The notes beneath the pieces are model-generated. The model searched no databases. It was not told the origin of the DNA and worked only from the letters and a program-made list of their open reading frames with translations. A DNA stretch of 64,000 nt from Strigamia acuminata (taxonomy: Eukaryota > Arthropoda > Chilopoda > Geophilomorpha > Linotaeniidae): assembly GCA_949358305.1 (NCBI GenBank), contig OX442314.1, positions 44,834,581 through 44,898,580 of the forward strand, read 5' to 3'. This document shows positions 18,701-28,130 of the stretch, piece after piece. The stretch's first letter is position 1; each line of letters begins with the position of its first letter. The position numbers were made by a program, and so were the translations under genes.

Positions 18701-19673
18701 TGCTGCGATCCGGGTTTTTATCCACTTAATTTCTAATAAATTAAGCAGAAACCGCAGGTGAATGCTATAAAAGACTTACAATCGGCGGCCTTAAATTATC
18801 TAGGGGTTAAGTTTAAGGAAAAGAAATAAAAAGACAGTTTTTCGTATAAAAATCACAATAAATTATATTTATTCGGTTTATTAATTACAATGACTAGTTA
18901 AAATTATGAAATAATATGAGAGCGACAAGTCGCTGAATAATGAGCGGGAAAAATAACAATGAAGGGCTTGCAACGACTGTTGCAAGCTACAAAGCGTCAG
19001 TAATGGCGCTTAAACAACACGATGTTGTTGAGCGAAGGCAAATGTCTTCGTTTTTGCAAACTCACGAACGATGGTCGAAGACGATGGTTCTCGTGGGTTT
19101 CTTCTGTCCTCGTACGACGGCTCAGCGGCGGTGGTTCACGGGGCAGGCGTCCGGCTCTCGTTCGATGGCGGTGGCTGTCGTTCGCGCGGCAGCGACGGCG
19201 ATGGTTCACGATCGTCGGGAAACTTTTTCTCGTTACGATTGCTGGAATTAGCTTCGGCTAATTCAAGCAGGATAGCTGGCTTTGTAATTCGTTACAAAGC
19301 AAGCTGGTGAAACTTGACGGTTACACGGTCCACTGTCAATACGTATTGTCGGAGCAGATATCGCAGTGATGTTGTGGGTTGTGTATTTTTGTCAAGAGTC
19401 TCGATTTGAGCCAAGGCGCGTGCCCAGCACGCTTCAATATTGCGCAGAAAACCTGCGCACTTAGCTCAAATGGGTGCAACTAGTGGTTATTACACCATAT
19501 TGCACCATAACGGCTAATAACCGTTTTCACCCCGGACAACCTGGGGTGATATGTGCCTAGAGAGGATTTCTCCCCTCGGTCACATGATCTGACTTGGCGT
19601 GTGCCACAGTCAAATTAATTAGAAGACAATTAATTTTATCTTCTAAGTTGGTGAATATTTTGAGATCACCACA
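18701..19673 (-). repeat. 5' LTR of E1
   Basis: 973 bp, TG..CA, partner of 7314-8286. Confidence 0.96.
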
Positions 19674-20434
19674 AATTATGCACGAAAAATACTTTAAGTT
19701 TCTGCTGCTCAATATTGTCTCAAAAAAGTAGCTGCATTCAAAAAATCGGGTTATCGATGTTTGTGTTTTCGTTTGCGAAGTTAAAGGAAATAAAAACAAA
19801 CTGCAAAAACACTTTTAGAATGCAGCAGTTACTGTGCTTTTGGCCACTTAAGAAATAATTCTAAGCTGCTAACTGTTTGAAAGTGCTACCAAATGCTAAC
19901 AAAACAGTTACTCTTGCCATTTTTAGGTCATTATGATTGGCAACCCTGGCGATATAATTTCTTTAGGACGTTCCACACACAATCAAACATTCAAGTCAAG
20001 TTCAATAACTTACCATCGACAATGCCTACCGCTGGCTAGATGCCACGAGCTTCTGGGGTTGTTGTTGTTGTCTGGTTTGCTGATTCTGGACCACCTGGAC
20101 CACCTGGACCACCGCTGCTTTTGTCGGAGAAATGGTTAAAATTAGTAATAAAAGGTGGAAATGTAGAATAAAGACTAGTTTAAAAAAGGCTGTTATTAAA
20201 AGAGCATATATAAAAGAAGCTGCAATAGAAAAAGCTAAATAAATCGTTTGGAATAGAAAATAACTTTATTAAAAAGCTTAATAGAAAAAGGCTCTAATTA
20301 AAAGTGCTAAATAATAAAAAGCTAATATGAAAATATCCGGCCCGGAAAAAGTAAAGTAATTAATTCAATTCTCGGTAATTGTACTAGCTAATATAATTAA
20401 ATTTAATTAGTACAATTAAAAAATAGTTTCATTT
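19674..20434. other. AT-rich host flank of E1
   Basis: No gene is supported. A short Gly-Pro-Pro repeat frame near 20050-20160 is open for only 43 codons and lacks other support. From ~20140 the sequence is rich in short AAAAGCT-like repeats. Confidence 0.5.
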
Positions 20435-20855
20435 TCCCTACTTTTTCCTGATGGTACAGACTACATAAATGGCACATTCGCAACTTTCCTGTTCACTGCC
20501 TCCTCATCTTTCATTGCTGTTGCAAAACCAAATATTTGAGGAGAGTGATCAACAGAATCCATTTCAAAACTTATTTGTGATAATACCGGTAATCACAAAT
20601 TAAAGGTCGATCAACATGTCCGACAGGTTATTTTGTCAAGTCTAATATAACAAATTTGGTATTATTTAGTTTAGAAACAGAGCTTTATTTTAACTTTTTT
20701 AGTAAAATTCTATTTAAAAAATAAGCAGATTAATTTTGCGATAATAATTATAATCCGAATAAAAATGGTTCTTGACAAAACTATAAAAAGTTCTCTCCCA
20801 GTACTCTACTAATCTGTGTTCGAGGCTTTATACTAAATTGTGTAAAACGGCCTGA
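20435..20855. repeat. Duplicated unit 1, distal end
   Basis: About 420 bp starting at a TTTTCCTG.TAGTACAGAC-like block and ending near AAATTGTGT. A diverged direct copy lies at 23215-23493 and continues at 36593-36775 on the far side of E3. This copy has a single AGCT where E3 inserted in the other, so it shows the empty site. Confidence 0.8.
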
Positions 20856-21008
20856 AAGCAAGGTGAGGTAATGATGCACTTGCTGAATGATAACTAACTG
20901 TAAGTGTCGCTTCCGGTCAAAACGCGGGTTTATATAGGAACCGGAAGTGACATAATATGCAAATCATGATTGATTATGCAGTATCGAATAAAATGGGGAC
21001 TAGCCAAT

Positions 21009-21262
21009 CTAGTCTCCTCTTATATTAGCCCTGGTGGCAAGACTTAACAACATAGCTAATATTACTAATTTTACTTCAGGTGATTCGGGATCACCACAAT
21101 CTAAAGATTTGAAAGCCTTCATTTGGTCTTGTCTAGCAAATGGATCTTCATTAAGATTAACAAGATATTCATGAATGCCTCCATACAAAAGGTTACCGTA
21201 GGTGAATCTCGCGCGTTGAGGATCCTTGTGAAACCTTGTGACGGTGTTGTAATGGCTGCCTG
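21009..21262 (-). pseudogene. Exon-like frame, unknown protein (duplicated unit 1)
   Basis: On the minus strand a T/C-rich acceptor ending TTGTCCCCAG precedes an open stretch (GSHYNTVTRFHKDPQRARFT... to SLATRANIRGD, then a stop). Just upstream (21340-21420) a short block, GLKPLDKQLKATKPNNL followed by a stop, resembles a frame at 50300-50400 in the second unit. I do not recognise the protein. Stops between the pieces suggest decay in this unit. Confidence 0.35.
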
Positions 21263-22102
21263 GGGACAAGATACCCTCGGAGCCAGATACTGTGGGTTGG
21301 GTCGCATGCTCACGTAAATAAGAACCAGGACTACAGATTGTTTGGTTTGGTAGCCTTTAATTGTTTGTCTAAGGGTTTGAGTCCCCAGTCTGATACGTAC
21401 AGTCTTTTCAAAATGATGTTTGTCAAATGAAATATTCAAAATATTTTGCCATGCTGGCGTCCATCACACAGTCCTGTGAAAATCCTTCCCAAAGTACTTT
21501 CATTGTCACTTAAATTAGAAACCTTTCTTTTCTTATTTTTTGTGCTATATTCTTCGTTTTTGGACTTCTCACTTTCCAAACTTCTTTTGTTTGTGCCTAC
21601 CGTACGGTCATCTAGAGTGTCTAGAGTCATTTCTATTTGTTTAAGTGTTTGCTGGGGTGTGTTTGTTTGCAATTCCGTACACTGTCGTTGCTGAGGGAGA
21701 AATTCAATGAATACAAAGTGAATTTCTCAAAATAAACACGCAATATTTATTCGGGAACTTTGAATAAATCTTCTAATAAAATACATGAAATAATAAAGTA
21801 ACTATTAAAATTAAACATGAAAGACTAAATATTAGGATGATAAAATAGGAAAATAAAAGAAGACTGATGTCGACGACGATATCAACTTGGCATCGACGGC
21901 AAATGGCGGCGATGGCTTCTCGCCGTCCTCGGACTTCTCTACGAACGTTGCCCGTTTCGACCCGAAACAGCGACTTCAAATGCTGGCACGGATACGTTTC
22001 GTTTCGTTTCGTTCCGTTCTCGTGTGTTGGTTTCCTTCTCTAATCAATTATGAATAGCTGCCAGTGTTCCGGTATGGGCACCGGGAACACCCACACTGTC
22101 TT

Positions 22103-22692
22103 CTATCGTGATGGTTCTCGACGAACCAACCAACGCGCCGCGTCCATTCTCGTCTCCGGCTCGATAATTTTCAAAACCCAATCGATTTGGAAAGCTTCAA
22201 CAAATTTGTATTGGTTTTCCACCAATCTTAAATAGAAGTTAATCACACTTCCATACGTCCATACGTCTCGTCCTGGTTCGATGTCTCCCAGGGCGGCAAT
22301 CTCAAAATTCCGTACGAGTATTGGTGGGTTTCCTAATGCTGTAAATGCAATTTCGTTTGCCGGTGCTTCTTCATAGCCAATTACAAAACCTAAGGACTCT
22401 ACTCGACTCAGCATGTCCAACTCCACTCGATATACTCGAATAGGAAGCATGACGGTCGGGTCCTGAACCGACTCTCGCTTTGCTAGTGCAATTGCTTTTT
22501 CAATATTCTTTCTTATCTTTGCTTCTTGCACTAGCAATCGCTGTCCGCTCCCTCTCTCCAGAGTTGGTATTCTGCCACTCCCATCTTTCCTTTCAATTTC
22601 TTCTCTTTAATGGCGTTAACTAGGTTTCGATGTTCTGTTCGTAGTTCCTCCAATCGCCGTTTGTTTTGCGCGACGGTCAACTCATTCTCAAA
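22103..22692 (-). pseudogene. Ulp1/C48-peptidase-like fragment with frameshift
   Basis: An acceptor (T-run ending AG at 22693-22694) opens a coiled-coil frame (FENELTVAQNKRRLEELRTE...) that runs out at a TAG near 22541. The adjoining frame carries on from about 22615 to 22103, so one single-base shift separates them. The second part contains ALGDIEPGRDVWTYGSVINF followed by YLRLVE, resembling the start of a Ulp1 SUMO-protease domain (W-x-x-D-x-VINFYL). The catalytic His, Asp and Cys would lie further on and are not seen. It may be a host gene remnant or part of a DNA transposon. Confidence 0.4.
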
Positions 22693-23111
22693 CTAAAAAA
22701 ATAAAAAAAATTGAAATTGAAAAAAAAATTAAATAAATCGTTTGTTGGCTATTCGCTGACAGCAATTCAAATTTGGACATTGAGTGGTCGGTGTACGCAG
22801 ATTATTTGCATATTATCTTAGTTGTGCACCTTTCTCTTTGCTGAAACTGAAACATTTTCACGTAAAAAATATGGAGTATTAAAAACAATATATATTGTAA
22901 TTAATGGTACCTTATGCTTTGGGGAAAAGTAAACACTTGACGTTTTTACAGAGATTAGTTCGTTTCGGTGGTTGGATCGGCATCCACGATTCTATGTAGA
23001 AATGTAACACCACTGGGCCAAGCACATCCGTTATAACCCAGTTGATGTTTCTAATAAGGGCTTCCACGATTGTGTTAAAAAATCTACAAAAATTAAAGAA
23101 AACATTCAAAA

Positions 23112-23154
23112 AAATATATAAACGCCCGGGCGTTTAAACGAGGCGGTACGGTAA
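23112..23154 (-). promoter_or_regulatory. TATA box with perfect 16-bp palindrome (unit 1)
   Basis: AAACGCCCGGGCGTTT (23120-23135) is a perfect palindrome that abuts TATATATT read on the minus strand. The same block, including GGCGGTACGGTA, recurs at 51019-51060 at the matching end of unit 2, suggesting a shared core promoter for minus-strand transcription. Confidence 0.5.
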
Positions 23155-23214
23155 TATTAAATAAATAAAGAAATAAAGAAATATAAATAATTAAATTAAA
23201 TAAGTGGTTTTATT

Positions 23215-23493
23215 TTTCCTACTTTTTCCTGCTAGTACAGACTATGTAAATGGCACATTTGCATCTTTGCTGTACACTGTCTCCTCTTTCTCCAGTTGTT
23301 TTTTCCTTCTGTGAGGAAAAAAGAAAAGCAAATATTTGAGAAGAGTGATCAACAGAATCCATTTCTTACTTTAACATATCAAAACTGATTTGTGATCGTA
23401 CTCACAAATTAAAGGTCGATCAACATTTTCGACAGGTTATTTCTTCAAGTCTAACATAAAAAATGAGGTATTATTTAGTTTAGAAAAGGAGCT
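23215..23493. repeat. Duplicated unit 2, distal end (part before E3)
   Basis: Diverged direct copy of 20435-20680, broken by E3 at the AGCT target. It continues at 36593. Confidence 0.8.
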
Positions 23494-24624
23494 TGTGATG
23501 GATCGCGAGTCTAGGTGGTTTAGAAGCGTTTGAAAGACGCCGCGAAACAGTAAATTCACACACCCTGGTAGTTTCGTACCTGCCGTAAATCGAATGTGCG
23601 CAGGAAGTGGCAGCTAACACACTCTCAGATACTGTGCACCACACTAATATTTATTTGTGGCCGGGTATCCCGAGCTGTAAAACTCGGGGACAGAATGTCC
23701 AGTAGTCGCGTCTGAACCAAAACCCAACGCGTGACCCGCCAACAATCGTGTTTTCACACGAAGGCAAACGAATGCACGTCTCGTAGTGGCTCATAGGCAA
23801 CCCCAAACTGTCGAGTTTGAACGAGGATGGGCAATTTACTCGTGCTTACACAACGCACGGGCCCTAAACCTAACTCTAAACCTGACTTAATGCTTAATTA
23901 AAGCTAAAGCCCAAATGGCAGGCGGCTAAACTAAGCTAAATGCACGCGCACGCGAAATAAACGACACAAACTTCGAACTTATGGCCAACAAATCCTGTTT
24001 GGCCTTGGATAACGCGTCACGGCGATAAAACATGAACAAAAAGGAGCAGGAAAACAAATGGTGAACGAGTGGTGTAAAACCGTGAGTTAACACGCGAAAT
24101 GAAATGAAAGCCTGAAACCGTGTTGCAGAATTCCAGGGCGAATGCAAAGCTACGAGTGAGCTTCGGAGTTAAACCTCAGCCATGAGCACTGGCTCCAAAG
24201 GAGCACCTACGCGTTCGGGATACTGAGATCAACTGAAGCAAAAGAGGAAAAATAGGGTGAGAGGTAAACTTGGACTCAACCAAGCTTGACCAATCACGGA
24301 AGAGTCAAGAGCCACTCAGTACAGTCGGTGCATACTAAGTGTATGACTAACGCCGACGCGTACTGACCAGAATAGATATGCAAATAGACTTGCATCGAAA
24401 TCATAAACTAAAGAAGAAAAACTAGGAATAGATAAGAGAAAAGTGAGAGAATGAAGAGAAAGTTAGGAGAAAGTAAGAGATAAGATAGAAGGAAAATGAG
24501 GAAAACTCACGAATCAAACATAAACAAAACAACAAAGGTAGGAGAATCACAAATTAGGTTTAATAGGAACAAACACGGGTTAACAATGCGTAAACTATAC
24601 GCGTAGGAAACACGGGCCGTGACA
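23494..24624 (-). repeat. 3' LTR of E3
   Basis: 1131 bp, TG..CA, partner of 35462-36592. Confidence 0.96.
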
Positions 24625-24637
24625 CGCCCCCACAGCC
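24625..24637 (-). other. Polypurine tract of E3
   Basis: The minus strand reads GGCTGTGGGGGCG directly before the 3' LTR; short and interrupted. Confidence 0.6.
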
Positions 24638-25224
24638 AGAGTTTTATTACTCTGTTTGAATGAAAGTAATGAAACGATACAATTATAAACATAATGAAAA
24701 TCAACAACATAATCAATCGCAACATTAGCGAAGTAAACAAAATCAAAAGTGAACATGATGTTAAATCAAACAATCGCGTCAGACGCGTTAAAATATATAC
24801 TCAAATCACAGTAAGGCAAATTGACACTTTGAAATAAAGCTAAAACTAACACAAACTTACGCTTCCAAGCAATCGTTGATTGCTGGAACTCCTACGCTCA
24901 TTGCACCCATCCACACGACCGAGAGGAAAATTTAGGGGGTCATCTCCACCGGCACATGATTCTCGGAGGAGGAATGAGGCGTCTCCCGGGCACGCGGATA
25001 GGTACAAGAGGCGCGGAAAACACTAGAAAACAAACAAAAATAAATTAAATATTACAATCGGGTACAAAGCAAGGTTAACAAATATCACTCGAAATGCTAA
25101 ACACAAACAATAAAAGTAAACACGCGTCCAAATGGAGATTTATCCATTTGAACTTAAAAGTTGCGCACAAAACAAAAGTCACGTTCGAGAAACCGTTCAC
25201 CAAGTTCGCAATGGTACTTCTTGG

Positions 25225-26823
25225 CTAGTCACTATCACTGGCACCGTCCGGGAACATCAGCTGAAGAAGCTCCTCCACCAATCCAACGACGCGATACACC
25301 AGCACGTCCTCCATCTGCTCCTCCGTACGCGGGTGGTAACGCGTGAGTACATCTGCGATGAGGCTCTCCAGGAAGAGGATTTGTCCATTTCGAAGCTCCA
25401 AAATGGCATGGGCCTGCGATTCAGGCCATCCGTGCTCTGTGCGGGCGATGGCGTAGAAAAACTGTCGCCACAAATCCGGGTCTGCCTGAATATACGACGT
25501 CGCTCGTCGACGCGTTGGACACTGCCAGTCGAGGGTGCCGAAGGGGAAAATTTCGTTAAATCCCTTCCGCGCCCAGAATGTAGTGGGGAAATCCTGGTAG
25601 TCCAGGAATCGCATCCGGTTTCCATCGGACCGCTGCCTCGCTGCCACGTGTCGTATAGCCGTCTCCCAGTCGGTGGCTCGCGGGATCGCGAGCATGTTGA
25701 AAGGTGACGCGTCTCCAAAACATCGTCGACGCGGACCCGTCGCCACCAAATCCGGGTGTCGGATGGGCAACTGTGATTGAGGGCCCGACAAATCCGTCGA
25801 CCAACCCAGCCGCCGGGACATCGCTCGGTCTTTGATCGATCCAGTAATACTACCAAGGTACGGGTTGTCCTCCGGGTGGAACCAATCGATCGCATCCAAT
25901 TTCTCCAAAAGGACTAACTCCTTTCCCCGAAGATCCTCAGCCTCCTTCTGGGCTCGTGCCTGCCGCCGCGCACGCGTCGCAAAGCATCGTTTTCGGAAAT
26001 CCTCCGCCGACTCCCCTGCACGTTGAGTGAAGCCGTGCATCACTGTTTTCTCACTCTTTCGGGGGATGAGAGCTCCAACTCCTCTTCGGCTCCTTTCTGC
26101 AGCCGGCGGCCCCTCAATGGCTAGTTGTTCGTGTGCCTCCTCTCCCCACTCAGTGGTCTCTTCGTCCTCACTCTGGGTCTGGTGAAACTCCAACGCCGGT
26201 CGTGGACGTATGGTTCTCGGGTCTCTCGCCCGAACCGGAACGATGGCCAATGCCTCCACTTCGCAGATCGGCGCCCCCTCGATCGCTGGTAAATTGGGGC
26301 GATCTCGCTCGGTGACAACCACCGTTGAATTCGACGGAACGGCTTGATCCCGCGCTTTCGCATCCAAATGAAGTTTTCGCAGTTGGGCGATTGCGTCCAC
26401 GAGATGGTCGTTCCTCTCCTCGATGAGGCGGACGCGCTCTTGCTCCTCGGCCTCACGCGTCATTCCAGCCCTAACTACGGTCTGGAGAACGCCTTTCCCC
26501 AAACACGCGTTGCATTCTCTCGACATATTTTCCAGATGGCCCCAGCCGGAGCACAGGGGGCATATCTCGAAGTTTGGAAATACCCTTTCGCGTGGATGAT
26601 CCGGATGATATGGTGGGATTAGGAGCGGCCCCTTCGCGTACAAATCGGGTACCGGGTATGGCGGGCGGTAAACGCCACGACGCGAAGCAGGTCGGCGTTG
26701 TCCCGCACTTGAGCATTGTTCCGCTCCTGCCATACTGCCTAGTCCTTCATCCTCATAAAGCTCCTCATCCGATGTAAAATCGAGTGATTCGTCCCCCTCG
26801 GAACTGCTGTCCTGGTCCGCCAT
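25225..26823 (-). CDS. E3 ORF3: env-position protein with CXXCXGXG zinc motifs (532 aa)
   Basis: ATG at 26823, 14 nt after a strong 3' splice site (a T/C-rich tract ending CACCATTCAG, exon from 26837), so it is probably made from a spliced mRNA. Residues 1-30 are very acidic and start MADQDSSSEGDES. Residues 88-111 hold CPLCSGWG and CNACLGKG, two exact CXXCXGXG motifs like those of the DnaJ zinc domain. A helix-prone charged stretch follows (about 115-165), then a long region with a Trp-rich C-terminal part. No signal peptide or membrane anchor. The MAD acidic start and the splice-site position match the ORF3s of E1 and E2, but I could not align the rest with confidence. Confidence 0.8.
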   Translation of the reverse strand: MADQDSSSEGDESLDFTSDEELYEDEGLGSMAGAEQCSSAGQRRPASRRGVYRPPYPVPDLYAKGPLLIPPYHPDHPRERVFPNFEICPLCSGWGHLENMSRECNACLGKGVLQTVVRAGMTREAEEQERVRLIEERNDHLVDAIAQLRKLHLDAKARDQAVPSNSTVVVTERDRPNLPAIEGAPICEVEALAIVPVRARDPRTIRPRPALEFHQTQSEDEETTEWGEEAHEQLAIEGPPAAERSRRGVGALIPRKSEKTVMHGFTQRAGESAEDFRKRCFATRARRQARAQKEAEDLRGKELVLLEKLDAIDWFHPEDNPYLGSITGSIKDRAMSRRLGWSTDLSGPQSQLPIRHPDLVATGPRRRCFGDASPFNMLAIPRATDWETAIRHVAARQRSDGNRMRFLDYQDFPTTFWARKGFNEIFPFGTLDWQCPTRRRATSYIQADPDLWRQFFYAIARTEHGWPESQAHAILELRNGQILFLESLIADVLTRYHPRTEEQMEDVLVYRVVGLVEELLQLMFPDGASDSD

Positions 26824-26837
26824 GATAAGATCTCAAA

Positions 26838-28130
26838 CTGAATGGTGGAGAAAAAGTCACAACAATAAATTTACAAATCAAATAAAATATTCACTCGTGG
26901 GCAAACCACATCCAAACATGGCGAATGAACAAAAAATACACAGTGCTCAGAATAATAACGCTAGTTTTCACAAGGAAGCTCACATACGCATGTAACGCAT
27001 AAATATAAATAATGATCACAAAAAACGCGTGTGCTTCAACATTCACTAACATATCTACAACTCATAACTTATCCACCAAGCCATGGCGCGATTGAGTCGA
27101 ATTAAATACAGAAAGAACGCGTATACTGCCAGATTTAACAGTTCGAAAAATACACAAAAGCATACAAATGACTCTCGTCTGCACTCCAAATAGATTCCGC
27201 TAACTATAATGTAATACACCCAAAAACAAACGCATAAGACATGAACTTGCATTACGCGAACAGTAACTTGTACATAAATATCAAAATATGCAAAGTATAA
27301 ATCACTAAATAGTAGCAAATTTCCTCTAAATAAAACGCAAACAAGAATACAAAGAGAGCGCAATAAACTATCTCCAATCGCCTCGGCATTTTAAATACAA
27401 GTGAACAGACACGCGTGAGCACATGTGAATGACTAAACACGAAGAAAATTTTCTAAGTCCAACAAAGATGGACGCTCGAGCCCGGGTTGAGGTTAGAAAC
27501 CGACCACGTGACCCTCACACATTCCTAAGCAGGGGGAAAATTCGGCCATGTTGGATTTTCAAAAGCGAGAGTGACGAAGAATCCTAACCCGGGCCGTTTT
27601 GACACCAAAAACACGTAGAAAACGCGGGAAAGTCAGGTGAAATAGTTTGAACAATAAAATTACTCATTAATCCTAACATGACAACGCGTAATAATTACAT
27701 TATTGTCGGCACGGCACGAGCATCGGCGTTCGCCACTCAAACTCTCAAAATGGTTCATAATTGTCCACGGAAACAAAATAAAGTTACTCACGGCTACCAG
27801 CACACTTAACAGGCTCAAATCTTCGACAGTCAGGCGCTCAAGTGTATCGCCTCGACGCGTTTTCAATCTCCGCCCGCTTACACGAGGCATACGCGTTGCT
27901 CAACAAGTGGAAAAACAATGGCGGTCACACACATGTGTGAAAACTGACTCATTGGTCAGCTGACCAATGACGTTCAGCGCCACCACTTGAGCAAATTGCT
28001 TACTAGCAATCACAAATAGCGAACTTGAGTCCCGACATGCGCAGAATGAACATGAAAAGGTGCAATAACCGGAGAAAATAAACAAAATACACTAAAAATT
28101 GTCAAAGAATAAACAAAAACATTGACACGA
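26838..28130 (-). other. E3 pol-ORF3 spacer with splice-like signals
   Basis: 1.3 kb without a long frame. A short frame from the ATG at 27890 (MPRVSGRRLKTRRGD...) reaches a GTGAGT donor near 27793 and could be an upstream exon of the ORF3 mRNA. A 3' splice site ends at 26838. The remainder is AT-rich. Confidence 0.4.

Larger units (their letters stand above)
7314..19673 (-). mobile_element. Complete Gypsy-type LTR retrotransposon E1 (12.36 kb)
   Basis: Two 973-bp LTRs in direct orientation, a 4-bp target duplication AATT (7310-7313 and 19674-19677), a tRNA-Pro primer site, gag, pol in the -1 frame, and a spliced third ORF. Order on the minus strand: LTR 19673-18701, PBS, gag 18589-15575, pol to 11328, ORF3 exons 10985-10896 and 10618-8339, polypurine tract, LTR 8286-7314. 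All frames are open. The LTRs differ at two places that I could find, so insertion is recent. A second copy, E1b, starts at 55641. Confidence 0.96.

Noticed and set aside
20050-20160. Collagen-like Gly-Pro-Pro frame
   Set aside because: Three GPP units in a 43-codon frame, built on a short tandem repeat; no signal peptide, splice sites or further repeats.
22912-23109. 65-codon minus frame starting just after the TATA/palindrome block
   Set aside because: Its ATG is too close to the TATA to be inside the transcript and unit 2 has no matching peptide.
25132-25707. 191-codon plus-strand frame opposite E3 ORF3
   Set aside because: Shadow of the real minus-strand ORF3; no domain of its own. The same applies to long opposite-strand frames over gag and pol of E1, E2, E3 and E1b.
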